IMG/VR virus record: IMGVR_UViG_3300032323_001214
Location: 185,607-249,606 of that record
DNA length: 64,000 nt
Source: a virus
Reading direction: 5' to 3' (one strand)
Below the pieces are notes generated by a model. That model did not search any database and was not told where the DNA came from. It saw nothing but the letters and a program-made list of their open reading frames with translations. The position numbers and the translations under genes were made by a program. How positions within the stretch are numbered: position 1 is the stretch's first letter; every line of letters starts with the position of its first letter. Shown here piece by piece: positions 34,266-42,560 of this stretch.

Positions 34266-34886
34266 ATGGCAACTATATTACCTAAGAAAGCTGGTTTCGA
34301 ACAACCAATGGCACTAGATGACGATCATCATGCGGTTTTAGCCGCAGACCCGTCGATACAACAATTCCCTCAGGGTAGTAATTATGGGAGTAACAATGGT
34401 TTCAACTCACCATCAAGCGGGTCTTCAGCATTTGGCTCATCTTCAGCAGGAGGATTCGGTTCATCCAGTTCATTTGGTTCATCAGGATCGTTCTCAAGTC
34501 CAAACTTCAATCAACAATCAAGTTCAGGATTTGGCAGCACACAAAACGTTAATCAATCAAGTGGAAGTCAACCAGTTCTCACAGGAGCAGCACCAACAAA
34601 TGCCGCAAGTGGGGCAGATGTATTAGTAGCCAATGACAACACAGATTGGATAAACAAAAAATGGCGTCCTGCAATGGGCTGGTTGTACATGATAACCTGC
34701 TTCTTTGATTTTGTAGTATTTCCTATTCTTTGGTCACTATTACAGGCAATGAGCAAAGGTACTGTCACAAGTCAATGGCAACCACTAACATTACAAGGTG
34801 CTGGTCTTTACCACATAGCTATGGGTGCAGTTCTTGGTATCGCCGCATATGGTCGTACTAAAGAAAAGATTGAGGGTAAGTCATAA
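34266..34886 (+). CDS. Holin with long Ser/Gly-rich N-terminal domain
   Basis: 206 aa. Residues 134-205 hold two to three hydrophobic helices (KWRPAMGWLYMITCFFDFVV, FPILWSLLQAM, then LYHIAMGAVLGIAAYG) followed by RTKEKIEGK, the pattern of three-TM holins of the GTA/phage type, which open the membrane at lysis. The first 130 residues are a disordered, Ser/Gly/Phe/Gln-rich region (FGSSSSFGSSGSFSSP), unusual for a holin; it may delay pore formation or bind a partner. It lies 2 nt after the acidic gene and carries the next sigma-70 promoter after its stop. Confidence 0.7.
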   Translation: MATILPKKAGFEQPMALDDDHHAVLAADPSIQQFPQGSNYGSNNGFNSPSSGSSAFGSSSAGGFGSSSSFGSSGSFSSPNFNQQSSSGFGSTQNVNQSSGSQPVLTGAAPTNAASGADVLVANDNTDWINKKWRPAMGWLYMITCFFDFVVFPILWSLLQAMSKGTVTSQWQPLTLQGAGLYHIAMGAVLGIAAYGRTKEKIEGKS

Positions 34887-34887
34887 T

Positions 34888-34916
34888 TTGACAACTAACA
34901 CACAAAGTGTTATAAT
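34888..34916 (+). promoter_or_regulatory. Consensus sigma-70 promoter, leaderless dnaJ-like gene
   Basis: TTGACA (34888-34893), 17 bp, TATAAT (34911-34916), ATG at 34923 = predicted +1. Confidence 0.9.
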
Positions 34917-34922
34917 CATTGC

Positions 34923-35711
34923 ATGAACCATTATCAGACATTGGGGGTAGCTAAAAATGCTACCCCTGATGAAATCAAAAAAGCATATCGCAAATTAGCA
35001 AGTCAACATCACCCTGATAAAGGTGGAGACACCTCGACATTTCAAAAAATAGAAGAAGCATATCGTATTCTTTCTGACCCAAATCAACGTCAACAATACG
35101 ACAACCCTCAATCACAATTTCAAGGGTTCGGTGGTGATCCAAACTTTAACGGAGTTAATCTAGGGGACTTGTTCGCACAGATGTTTGGTCATGCAGGGCA
35201 TCCTCAACACAGGCCACAGCAACCCCATGTGTTTAGAACAGTGATACACATAACATTAGAACAAGCTTTTAATGGAGATACCCAAAATGTAAGACTACAA
35301 ACTCCAATGGGTACTCATGCAATAAATGTCAGTGTTCCCAAAGGTATACAGGATGGTGGACAAGTTCGGTATGAAAAGGTCATTGATGGAGCATCATTGA
35401 TGGTTGAATTCAGGATTCAACCGCATTTGAAATATGATAGAAAGCTTAATGATTTATATGCCAATCATTCTATTTCGGTATTGGATTTGATTGTAGGTAC
35501 TACTTTCGAATTTACTACATTATCTGGAAAAACCCTAGAGGTAAAAGTACCACCAAAAACGCAACCATTTATGCAATTAAAAATAGCAGGTCAAGGAATG
35601 CCTATTAATGGTACTACACAGTATGGAGACCAAATAATATTGCTAAAACCCTTCGTACCTGATATTATCAATACTGAAATAACTGAAAGCATTTTGCGTT
35701 CTAAACTATAA
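34923..35711 (+). CDS. DnaJ-like co-chaperone
   Basis: 262 aa. Complete J-domain at residues 1-62 (NHYQTLGVAKNATPDEIKKA, with the HPD motif in ASQHHPDKGG), then a Gln/Phe/Gly-rich linker and a DnaJ C-terminal substrate domain (FRTVIHITLEQAFNGDTQNV; LNDLYANHSISVLDLIVGTT; LKIAGQGMP). There is no zinc-finger, so it is a type II (CbpA-like) J-protein that would recruit host DnaK. An early sigma-70 promoter drives it as a leaderless mRNA. The next gene is a ClpA-like unfoldase, suggesting early remodelling or disposal of host proteins. Confidence 0.88.
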   Translation: MNHYQTLGVAKNATPDEIKKAYRKLASQHHPDKGGDTSTFQKIEEAYRILSDPNQRQQYDNPQSQFQGFGGDPNFNGVNLGDLFAQMFGHAGHPQHRPQQPHVFRTVIHITLEQAFNGDTQNVRLQTPMGTHAINVSVPKGIQDGGQVRYEKVIDGASLMVEFRIQPHLKYDRKLNDLYANHSISVLDLIVGTTFEFTTLSGKTLEVKVPPKTQPFMQLKIAGQGMPINGTTQYGDQIILLKPFVPDIINTEITESILRSKL

Positions 35712-35717
35712 TAAATA
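35710..35717 (+). promoter_or_regulatory. Late-promoter-like AATAAATA
   Basis: AATAAATATT overlaps the dnaJ-like stop codon, 22 bp before the GTG start of the ClpA-like gene; may give an additional late start. Confidence 0.4.
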
Positions 35718-35738
35718 TTTTTTTTACAAGGAAACAGC

Positions 35739-38006
35739 GTGAACAATTCACCCGAAATCGAAAGCATCATTGAAGAAGCCATTATTCAGGCAAAAGAGCG
35801 CAGACACCAGTATGTAACTATAGAGCATCTGTTACTGTCATTAATTACACATACTCCTTTCAAAAAATGTTTGGATGGTTTTGGTGCAGATACTGAAAAT
35901 TTAATTAAAGAAGTTGGTGCTTACCTAGATAGTCTACATGCAATTGTAGACAAAACATCTGAGGAAGTTCAACCAAGAAAAACTAATTCACTTGAGCGCA
36001 CAATGAATCGTAGCGTTACTCAGGTGTTGTTTACTGGGCGTAGACAAGTTACTACTATAGACCTGTATCTAAGTATTTCAAGCGAAGGTAATAGCCACGC
36101 ACATTACTATTTGCTAAAATATGGAATTAACAAATCTGAATTTGTTCAGCATTGGCAAAGACATTATAAGGGTGCAGAATTCACTGCTAAGTTATCTGAT
36201 AGCCAAGCTGACGAAATCCTCGAAGAATATACAACAAACTTAACACAACTTGCACGACAGGGCAAACTAGAACCGTTGATCGGTCGTAGTGTTGAAATTG
36301 ATGACATTGTTAATGTATTGGCTAAACGATTTAAGAGTAACGTATTGATGGTTGGTGATCCGGGCGTTGGTAAAACTGCTATTGCAGAAGGTATCGCACA
36401 AAAGATTGTCAATGCAGATGTACCTGAATTCTTAAATGACCATGAAGTCTATAGTCTTGAAGTAGGTGCTCTACTTGCAGGATCAAAATATCGCGGCGAC
36501 TTTGAAGAAAAAGTAAAACAAGTCATTGATGCATTGAATACCAAGAAGAAAGCTATCCTATTCATTGATGAAGCTCACACTATGCAGGGTGCAGGCTCTA
36601 GTAATACTGGTGGACCTGACTTTGCAAATATGATTAAGCCTGCAATTACTAAAGGTACATTGAAAGTTATCGCAAGTACAACTTGGGAAGAATTCTATGA
36701 GTCTTTTGAAAAGGATCGTGCATTGATGCGTAGATTCTATAAAATCTCTATTGATGAACCATCAAATGAAACTACTCAAAGAATCCTTAAAGGCTTGAGC
36801 ACACGTTTAAATGACTTCCATGACGTTAACATCACTGACGAAGCTATTGCATCTGCTGTAGAAAACGCTGCCCGTTACATTCACGATAGAAAGAATCCTG
36901 ATAAGAGTATTGATTTACTTGATGCAGCTTGTGCAAAGCAACGTGTTGCTGGTAATAAAGGAATAGACATTACTAAAGATTTGATCCATGAACAAGTAGA
37001 AAGATACACTGGTGTACCTGCTGACAAACTCAATGGTGATAATTTTTCTCGCATTAATGACCTTGAGTTGAACATCAAGGGGAAATTATATGGTCAAGAT
37101 GAAACAATTGAACAAGTTCTTGAAAGAGTATATGTAAGTTTTGCTGGGATTGGCAATGATAATAAGCCAACTGCTAGCTTTATCTTCTTGGGCCCAACAG
37201 GTACAGGTAAAACAGAATTGGCTAAGTTGTTGAGTAAGAACCTTGACATGCCATTGCTCAAGTACGACATGTCAGAATACGGTGAAAAGCATTCGGTGTC
37301 TAGCTTGATCGGTCCACCCCCTGGTTATGTTGGCTTCGGAGACAGTCAAGTTGGCGGTGGTAGATTGATTAGCGATTTGAGCAAGAATCCTCACAGTATC
37401 TTGTTGTTTGACGAAGTTGAAAAAGCACACCCTGATATCTTTAACATCTTCTTGCAAATGCTTGATGAAGGTCGCATTACAGGATCTAACGGAAAAGAAG
37501 TTAACTGTAAAAATACTATCATTATTATGACTAGTAATTTAGGTTCCAGTGATAGCGAAAGAAACAATATTGGTTTTGGTAATCAAGAAAAAACAGGTGA
37601 AGATGATAAAGCAATTAAAGAATTCTTCAAACCTGAATTCAGAAACCGTGTTGATTTAATTTGTAAATTCAAGAAACTTGATTTGTTGGCTATTAAAAAG
37701 ATTGTAGTCAAGTTCACTGAGGAACTTAAGAAAACACTGATGGACAAACATAATATTAGTTTGAACCTTACTGAGCCGGTAATAGAATACCTAGCTGAGA
37801 ATGGTTATGATAATAAAATGGGAGCACGTCCACTTGCTCGTAAAATTGATGAAATGATTCGAGTTCCTATCTCAAAGAAGATTCTTTTCGAACGCATAAA
37901 AAATGCAACTATCAATGTTACATTAGTAGACGATAAAATCGAGTTTAATTCGGTGCAAAAGCAAACAGCGAGAGTAGGCGAAGATGGGATTATTGAAATC
38001 AGTTGA
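35739..38006 (+). CDS. ClpA-like AAA+ unfoldase with ClpP-docking loop
   Basis: 755 aa (E. coli ClpA is 758). GTG start chosen from AAGGAAACAGC. Domain order: Clp-N (SIIEEAIIQAKERRHQYVTI at residues 8-27), D1 with Walker A GDPGVGKT (about 206) and Walker B AILFIDEAH (about 268), D2 with Walker A GPTGTGKT (about 486) and LLFDEVEKAHPDIF (about 555), then a C-terminal small domain. No ClpB middle coiled coil, so it is ClpA/C type. At about residues 611-613 an IGF tripeptide occupies the position of the IGL/IGF loop that inserts into ClpP. No ClpP gene is seen here, so host ClpP would be the partner. The next gene overlaps the end by 23 nt. Confidence 0.95.
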   Translation: MNNSPEIESIIEEAIIQAKERRHQYVTIEHLLLSLITHTPFKKCLDGFGADTENLIKEVGAYLDSLHAIVDKTSEEVQPRKTNSLERTMNRSVTQVLFTGRRQVTTIDLYLSISSEGNSHAHYYLLKYGINKSEFVQHWQRHYKGAEFTAKLSDSQADEILEEYTTNLTQLARQGKLEPLIGRSVEIDDIVNVLAKRFKSNVLMVGDPGVGKTAIAEGIAQKIVNADVPEFLNDHEVYSLEVGALLAGSKYRGDFEEKVKQVIDALNTKKKAILFIDEAHTMQGAGSSNTGGPDFANMIKPAITKGTLKVIASTTWEEFYESFEKDRALMRRFYKISIDEPSNETTQRILKGLSTRLNDFHDVNITDEAIASAVENAARYIHDRKNPDKSIDLLDAACAKQRVAGNKGIDITKDLIHEQVERYTGVPADKLNGDNFSRINDLELNIKGKLYGQDETIEQVLERVYVSFAGIGNDNKPTASFIFLGPTGTGKTELAKLLSKNLDMPLLKYDMSEYGEKHSVSSLIGPPPGYVGFGDSQVGGGRLISDLSKNPHSILLFDEVEKAHPDIFNIFLQMLDEGRITGSNGKEVNCKNTIIIMTSNLGSSDSERNNIGFGNQEKTGEDDKAIKEFFKPEFRNRVDLICKFKKLDLLAIKKIVVKFTEELKKTLMDKHNISLNLTEPVIEYLAENGYDNKMGARPLARKIDEMIRVPISKKILFERIKNATINVTLVDDKIEFNSVQKQTARVGEDGIIEIS

Positions 38007-38697
38007 TAATGTTCCCGGTATTGATTACTATGAATATCGGGACGAAGATTATTATAACAAGTACACTTTCAGAGTTCGTTTTACACTACCGGGAGCACGA
38101 TACACCTGGTATTGTAAAACCCCTGAAGACCTTGATAAACGTATTTCTTATTCTAATATTCGTCCTCAGGATAGAAATGTTGTGCTTACTAAACAGCAAA
38201 TCATCAAAAATTTTATTGCATGGAGAAACTTAAGGCGTAGGGAAAAAACTGCTACTATTCGTGTAGAACATAATACAGTAGCTGTTTTCAGCAATGATTT
38301 GCAAATGCTTAAGGATCTTGAAAAAATTGATCCTACATTAGAGTATGATTATACTCAGGTTCAGAAAGCAGAATATTCTGGTACAAAACATTTTGTCAAT
38401 GAACCTAAATATAAGTTTAGAATTTATTTGAAATCTAGGCGAGTAACTACTGATTTTGCTAAAGATTTATTGGATTTAATTAACAGAACTCCTGCATTAT
38501 ATCCTAGTGATGCTCTTAAAATTTGGTTGAAGGCAGCATCTAAACAAGGAAGTCAATCCAATTGGCGGTATCGTTACTGTAGTTCTAGTTATTCTATCAA
38601 CTATAATGACGAGTCTACTCTGAGTTATCTAGCATTAATGCATGGTGATATGCTTGGAAAACGTTATAAATTAGAAAAGCGTCCCGATCCTATCTAA
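37984..38697 (+). CDS. Protein of unknown function following ClpA-like gene
   Basis: 237 aa, Arg/Lys-rich, mixed alpha/beta (YYNKYTFRVRFTLPGARYTW, NFIAWRNLRRREKTATIRVE, EPKYKFRIYLKSRRVTTDFA). No known motif. The N-terminal and central strand patterns (KYTFRVRF and KYKFRIYL) suggest an internal duplication. It overlaps the 3' end of the ClpA-like gene by 23 nt, so the two are translationally coupled; a ClpA adaptor or a RegB-like RNA protein are possibilities, neither shown. Confidence 0.8.
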   Translation: MGLLKSVDNVPGIDYYEYRDEDYYNKYTFRVRFTLPGARYTWYCKTPEDLDKRISYSNIRPQDRNVVLTKQQIIKNFIAWRNLRRREKTATIRVEHNTVAVFSNDLQMLKDLEKIDPTLEYDYTQVQKAEYSGTKHFVNEPKYKFRIYLKSRRVTTDFAKDLLDLINRTPALYPSDALKIWLKAASKQGSQSNWRYRYCSSSYSINYNDESTLSYLALMHGDMLGKRYKLEKRPDPI

Positions 38698-38710
38698 AAT
38701 GATAAATGCT

Positions 38711-38718
38711 GATAAATA
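38711..38718 (+). promoter_or_regulatory. T4-type late promoter for GIY-YIG gene
   Basis: GATAAATA; a second near-copy GATAAATG precedes it at 38701. Predicted +1 near 38724, at the start of the hairpin leader. Confidence 0.7.
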
Positions 38719-38721
38719 AGT

Positions 38722-38777
38722 GTGAGTCGCGGCGCTACCAACGCCCACTCACTCTAATGCTACAAGGAGCAATCAGC
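38722..38777 (+). ncRNA. Conserved hairpin leader of homing endonuclease mRNA (copy B)
   Basis: Outer stem GTGAGT/ACTCAC (38722-38727 with 38747-38752), internal loop CGC/C, inner stem GGCG/CGCC with a 7-nt loop, followed by TCTAATGC, then AAGGAG and the ATG. Same plan as the copy at 14789, with three compensated pairs in the outer stem. Function unknown; candidates are RNA stability, translational timing or a homing-associated DNA site. Confidence 0.65.
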
Positions 38778-39311
38778 ATGAATATTTATAACAAATCTAA
38801 TCCTCCCTCAGGATTCTACGTATATGCCTACATAAGAGAAGATGGTACACCATACTATATCGGTAAAGGTATAGGTGATAGAGCATGGTATAAGTCGCCC
38901 ACTGAAATAGGCAAGCCTGCGGACCACAGCCGAATTATAATTATTGAGCAAAATCTTACTGAGTTAGGGTCATTAGCCATAGAACGCCAATTAATACGAT
39001 GGTATGGACGTAAAGATTTGGATACAGGAATACTACGAAATCTAACTGACGGTGGTGATGGAACTAGTGGGAACAAAAGAAGTGTTGAAACAATAGAAAA
39101 AATGAGAAGATCAATGCTTGGAAAAAATACCGGACCCCAATCATTGGAACATAAAACTAATGCCGCAAATGCCAGACGAGGTGTAAAACAAAGCCAAAAA
39201 CACATCCAAGCGAGGGTCAATGCTTGTAAAGGTAAACCCAGATCAGATGAAGTAAAGCTAAAAATTAGTATGAGTAAGACCGGTGTAAAAAGAAGCCAAA
39301 CTATGAAATAA
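38778..39311 (+). CDS. GIY-YIG homing endonuclease
   Basis: 177 aa from the ATG at 38778 (preceded by AAGGAG at 38764-38769); an in-frame ATG at 38706 lies upstream of the late promoter. Catalytic segment FYVYAYIREDGTPYYIGKG, Arg in GDRAWYK, Glu in LAIERQLIRWYGR. C-terminal Lys/Arg-rich NUMOD-like repeats (SVETIEKMRRSMLGKNTGPQ, RSDEVKLKISMSKTGVK). Clear paralogue of the enzyme at 19391-19954, about half identical by eye in the catalytic part. Freestanding; inserted between the ClpA-associated gene and a late structural island. Confidence 0.88.
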   Translation: MNIYNKSNPPSGFYVYAYIREDGTPYYIGKGIGDRAWYKSPTEIGKPADHSRIIIIEQNLTELGSLAIERQLIRWYGRKDLDTGILRNLTDGGDGTSGNKRSVETIEKMRRSMLGKNTGPQSLEHKTNAANARRGVKQSQKHIQARVNACKGKPRSDEVKLKISMSKTGVKRSQTMK

Positions 39312-39314
39312 TTA

Positions 39315-39322
39315 GATAAATA
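39315..39322 (+). promoter_or_regulatory. Palindromic T4-type late promoter
   Basis: GATAAATA within AGATAAATACATTATCT (inverted repeat AGATAA/TTATCT). Short leader with AAGGAAATAAA before the ATG at 39342. Confidence 0.78.
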
Positions 39323-39341
39323 CATTATCTAAGGAAATAAA

Positions 39342-39506
39342 ATGGCTAAAATCATTTCAGAAAATATAGTAATAACATTCAGTAAAATCGTCAAAGATAG
39401 CGAAGAAGGTAGTTCTGTCGCTTCCGCCGACGTTCAGGCAGCTTTAGAACAAGTAGCACAAGAATTAGTAGGTGATACAGTAGTTGTTGAGGTTGTTAAA
39501 GCATGA
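39342..39506 (+). CDS. Small protein with CTS-like N-terminus
   Basis: 54 aa, too short for many gene finders. Good Shine-Dalgarno AAGGA, late promoter upstream, and stop overlapping the next ATG (ATGA at 39503-39506). Starts MAKIISENIVITFSK, with I-S-E|N as a possible protease site, then a helix (SADVQAALEQVAQELVG) and a final strand (TVVVEVVKA). No known function. Confidence 0.75.
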   Translation: MAKIISENIVITFSKIVKDSEEGSSVASADVQAALEQVAQELVGDTVVVEVVKA

Positions 39507-39889
39507 GCCAAACTACAACATTAATACTATTGCCACAGACCACATATGATGGTGGTTCAAACAGTAATGTATATACAGTTACTGGTAATAGTCAGCCGGC
39601 TGCCGCATATTACTTAGGTAATAAAGGTTTGCAAACTGTTAATATTAATTTAACAGAAGTTACTGGTAACATTGAGATTGAAGCAAGTTTAGCAACTACG
39701 CCTAGCAATAGTGATTGGTTTAAGGTATATGAATTAGTAGCCAATGTAAATGCTCCTGCAAACTCTGCTCCTTTGATTGCAAGCAATGCAAGTATATATA
39801 CCAATATAGAAGGCAATTTTGTTTATATAAGAGCAAAAGTTAAAGATTTTGGTCATGGTATTGTTAATTTTGTAAAGTTAAGTTATTAA
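39503..39889 (+). CDS. Virion protein, beta-sandwich type
   Basis: 128 aa, Thr/Asn/Val-rich. The pattern QTVNINLTEVTGNIEIEASL..PSNSDWFKVYELV....NFVYIRAKVKDF is typical of a jelly-roll or Ig-like decoration/tail component. No signal peptide. Translationally coupled to the 54-aa gene and followed 12 nt later by a PGDYL-type protein, so probably a late structural gene. Confidence 0.75.
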   Translation: MSQTTTLILLPQTTYDGGSNSNVYTVTGNSQPAAAYYLGNKGLQTVNINLTEVTGNIEIEASLATTPSNSDWFKVYELVANVNAPANSAPLIASNASIYTNIEGNFVYIRAKVKDFGHGIVNFVKLSY

Positions 39890-39901
39890 GAGGAAAATAA
39901 A

Positions 39902-40423
39902 ATGAGTCCGGATCTTTTTAGAAAATATATAGATATTATAAATGAAAATGCAGTAGACATTACTCAAATTGCTAGTCAGTTAAAATTCTTACCAACAAAA
40001 AAGCAACCAAAGCAATATAAATTTGTTAAAGATGGGGTTCCTGGTAAAATGCCAGCAATGACTTATACTGTTTCAGCACAAGAACAACCTGTAGTTACTA
40101 TTACTAGTGATGGTAAAGAAACACAGAACGTTGCGGCTACAAACGATATTATTATGTCAGGGCCTAGTAGAGAAAATTATGTAGTTAAGGGTGCTAAATT
40201 TCCTAAACTATATGATGGTAATATGGGTGGTGTAGTCATTCCGGAACAAAGTCCTCGACTGGTAGCATTGTATACGGGTCAACAACCTATTACGTTTACT
40301 GCTCCTTGGGGAGAAAGTATGATAATGAAGCCAGGTGATTATTTAGTTAAAGACGGGGATGCTGGTTATTATCGTGTAGCAAAAGCTGAATACGAACAAA
40401 CCTACAATCCTCCGGGAAAATAA
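39902..40423 (+). CDS. PGDYL-domain protein with CTS-like N-terminus
   Basis: 173 aa. The C-terminal half reads TAPWGESMIMKPGDYLVKDG followed by YYRVAKAEYEQTY, which is the PGDYL family signature (a small domain of unknown function in bacteria and phages). N-terminus MSPDLFRKYIDIINENAVD contains I-I-N-E|N, a possible prohead-protease site after 15 residues. It lies in the late island next to other CTS-type genes and ends 1 nt before a nucleotidyltransferase gene. Enzymatic activity is not known. Confidence 0.7.
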   Translation: MSPDLFRKYIDIINENAVDITQIASQLKFLPTKKQPKQYKFVKDGVPGKMPAMTYTVSAQEQPVVTITSDGKETQNVAATNDIIMSGPSRENYVVKGAKFPKLYDGNMGGVVIPEQSPRLVALYTGQQPITFTAPWGESMIMKPGDYLVKDGDAGYYRVAKAEYEQTYNPPGK

Positions 40424-40424
40424 A

Positions 40425-41549
40425 ATGAAAAAGATTGTCATTATGCCGGGAGGCTTTCATCCTTTTCATGCAGGACATATGGCATTATACAATTCTGCTA
40501 AAAAAGCATTTCCTGATGCGGATGTGTATGTTGCTGCCTCTGATTATCAAAAAGATCGTCCATTCCCCTTTGCACTAAAAGAAAAATTAGCAAGGATCGC
40601 TGGGGTAGACGCTGGTCATTTTGTGCAAGTTAAAAGTCCATTTGAAGCAAGTGAAATAACTAGTAAATATGACCCTGATAATACTGTATTGATTTTTGTA
40701 AAAAGTCAAAAGAATGCTAAGAATGGTCCTGATCCTGAAGGTCCGTTTCCCGCAGAAGTTGATCCTACTACGGGTAAATTACCGCTAGTTACTAGAGGTC
40801 CTAGGAAAGGACAACCGGTAAGTAATAGATTGCAGTATTACAAAGGTAATGAAGATAACTTGCAGCCTATGAGTAAACACTCATATTTGGCTTATCTGCC
40901 TACAGTTGAGTTTGGACCTGGAATTACCAGTGCTAGTCAGATTCGTAAAGCATGGCCTACATTAAATGACAAACGCAAGACAGCAATGGTCATGAGTTTA
41001 TATCCAGCTGCTCAAAAGAATCAAAAACTTGCCGCTAACATCGTTGCTATGCTAGATCAGGTAATGGGTGTACAGCAAGATGTGGACGAGGCTAAGAAAA
41101 AGAGAAAGAAAAAATCTTCAAGATCAATGGGGGGCTATTTCTTCCCCGGCTATGCCTATTACGGTGGTAGCGGTGAATACGGAGATGGCGGAGGCGGTGG
41201 AGAAAGTGTGGAAGAAGGCTCTCAGTCAAAGGATGAGCTAATATGGACATTGAACAATTTTGACTATTACACTGACAACGGTAGTATTTATGTAAATGAT
41301 AACGGTGATAAGATTGCTCGTATCGGTTCTAATTGGAAACATCAAAGTGGTAAGATGGGTAGTGGAGCAGAAGAATTGAGTGCTTTTTTGAGTTCACTGC
41401 AAGAGGTGAACGAAGGCTTTGGAATCAACTATCCAGGCACATACGAACAAGAAAACAATATGTTCAAAGGTCAAGGCCAAAGACGTGTCGGAGACTTGAC
41501 TAATGAAACTAGTTTGTCCGAAAGCTTGGATTATCTAGAAGAAAAATAA
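40425..41549 (+). CDS. HxGH nucleotidyltransferase with modular C-terminus
   Basis: 374 aa. Residues 1-200 form a cytidylyl/adenylyltransferase-like domain: MPGGFHPFHAGHMALY (HxGH) and GITSASQIRKAW as the (I/S)SxxxxR motif. Such enzymes activate nucleotides, NMN or phosphorylated head groups; the substrate is unknown here. The C-terminal 170 residues are different: a Lys-rich stretch (EAKKKRKKKSSR), a Gly/Tyr-rich patch (YYGGSGEYGDGGGGG) and hydrophobic-x-E sites (VNE|GF, LSE|SLDYLE). It may be a virion-packaged enzyme. First of three HxGH enzymes in the window. Confidence 0.75.
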   Translation: MKKIVIMPGGFHPFHAGHMALYNSAKKAFPDADVYVAASDYQKDRPFPFALKEKLARIAGVDAGHFVQVKSPFEASEITSKYDPDNTVLIFVKSQKNAKNGPDPEGPFPAEVDPTTGKLPLVTRGPRKGQPVSNRLQYYKGNEDNLQPMSKHSYLAYLPTVEFGPGITSASQIRKAWPTLNDKRKTAMVMSLYPAAQKNQKLAANIVAMLDQVMGVQQDVDEAKKKRKKKSSRSMGGYFFPGYAYYGGSGEYGDGGGGGESVEEGSQSKDELIWTLNNFDYYTDNGSIYVNDNGDKIARIGSNWKHQSGKMGSGAEELSAFLSSLQEVNEGFGINYPGTYEQENNMFKGQGQRRVGDLTNETSLSESLDYLEEK

Positions 41550-41569
41550 TTTGACCCCTCTTAATTAGT

Positions 41570-41581
41570 GTAAATATTTAC
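41570..41581 (+). promoter_or_regulatory. Palindromic late-promoter-like GTAAATATTTAC
   Basis: A perfect 12-bp palindrome in the 50-bp gap before the glycosyltransferase gene; contains GTAAATAT, a late-promoter variant. ATTTAAGAGGACC provides the Shine-Dalgarno site. Confidence 0.4.
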
Positions 41582-41599
41582 ATCATTTAAGAGGACCAA

Positions 41600-42523
41600 A
41601 TGGCAACTAAAAAAACAACCACTAAAGCAACTAAAGCTACTACAGAAAAAACAGTACCAGTAGAAAAGGTACAGGAGATTGCGCAACAGGCAGCACAAAA
41701 TACACCTGAAGCACCTGCTGCAGGAACAGTTCAAGTTAATGTAGATTTTTTGCGCACTACTAAAGTACACATAGCAATGCCATGTTATGGCGGTATGCTA
41801 ACAGAATCAACATTCATGAGTTTCATCAAGTGGGCAAACACAGCCCGTCAGCTTGGTATCGATTGGACGTTAGAAACAATGGTCAATGAGTCATTGATTA
41901 GTCGTGCTCGTAACACACTAACTGCAAAGTTCTTGGACATGAAAGACGCAACTCACTTGTTCTTTGTTGACGCAGACATTGGATGGGAGCCATGGCACTT
42001 GTTAGTATTATTGAATCGTGATGTTGATGTTATCGGTGGACTATACCCAATGAAAACTATGCCCATCAAGTGGGTAGTTAACGGCTTTGAAGGTGCAGAA
42101 GAAGGACCAGATGGTCTACAAGAAGTATCTAAAGCAGGTACAGGTTTCTTGTTGATGAAGAAGCATGTATTTGAAAAGATGAATAGTCATCCTGCAGTTA
42201 AGCAGTATAAGAACGACATTGGATTAGATCCAAAGTATGACCAACACTTGAAGACTTACTTTGATACAGCAGTTCGCCAGAATCGTTACTACAGTGAAGA
42301 TTGGACATTCTGTGAAAACTGGCGTGACATGGGCGGTAAGATTTGGGTTGATAAACGTGTATTGTTGCGTCACTCAGGATCATATGTATTCTGCCAAGAA
42401 AATCAGCAGTACTTGATTGACAACATTGGACCAATGTATGTTAGAGAACAAGAAGCTAAGGCAGCGGCCGCTGCTCAAATCACACCCGGACCAGACGGTA
42501 ATGTGACATTGAAAGTCTCTTAA
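41600..42523 (+). CDS. GT-A-type glycosyltransferase
   Basis: 307 aa. After a Thr/Lys/Glu-rich disordered head (TTKATKATTEKTVPVEK) a GT2-like domain begins at about residue 52: HIAMPCYGGMLTESTFMSF, SRARNTLTAKFLD, then LFFVDADIGWEPWHLL with DAD as the metal-binding DxD motif, and VIGGLYPMKTMPIKWVVNG. Typical of phage glycosyltransferases of the anp1/GT2 group, acting on DNA bases, virion proteins or surface sugars. Ends in a terminator. Confidence 0.8.
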   Translation: MATKKTTTKATKATTEKTVPVEKVQEIAQQAAQNTPEAPAAGTVQVNVDFLRTTKVHIAMPCYGGMLTESTFMSFIKWANTARQLGIDWTLETMVNESLISRARNTLTAKFLDMKDATHLFFVDADIGWEPWHLLVLLNRDVDVIGGLYPMKTMPIKWVVNGFEGAEEGPDGLQEVSKAGTGFLLMKKHVFEKMNSHPAVKQYKNDIGLDPKYDQHLKTYFDTAVRQNRYYSEDWTFCENWRDMGGKIWVDKRVLLRHSGSYVFCQENQQYLIDNIGPMYVREQEAKAAAAAQITPGPDGNVTLKVS

Positions 42524-42530
42524 AAACAAG

Positions 42531-42550
42531 GCCCCGAAAGGGGCTTTTTT
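42531..42550 (+). terminator. Intrinsic terminator
   Basis: GCCCC-GAAA-GGGGC stem-loop with a GAAA tetraloop and six T, eight bases after the glycosyltransferase stop codon. Confidence 0.92.
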
Positions 42551-42560
42551 AATGGCTATA

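Noticed and set aside
35739-38006. ClpB disaggregase
   Set aside because: No middle coiled-coil domain between D1 and D2, and an IGF loop for ClpP is present; it is ClpA/ClpC-like.
38706-39311. GIY-YIG gene starting at ATG 38706
   Set aside because: That ATG lies upstream of the late promoter and the frame would run through the conserved hairpin leader; ATG 38778 has a proper Shine-Dalgarno.
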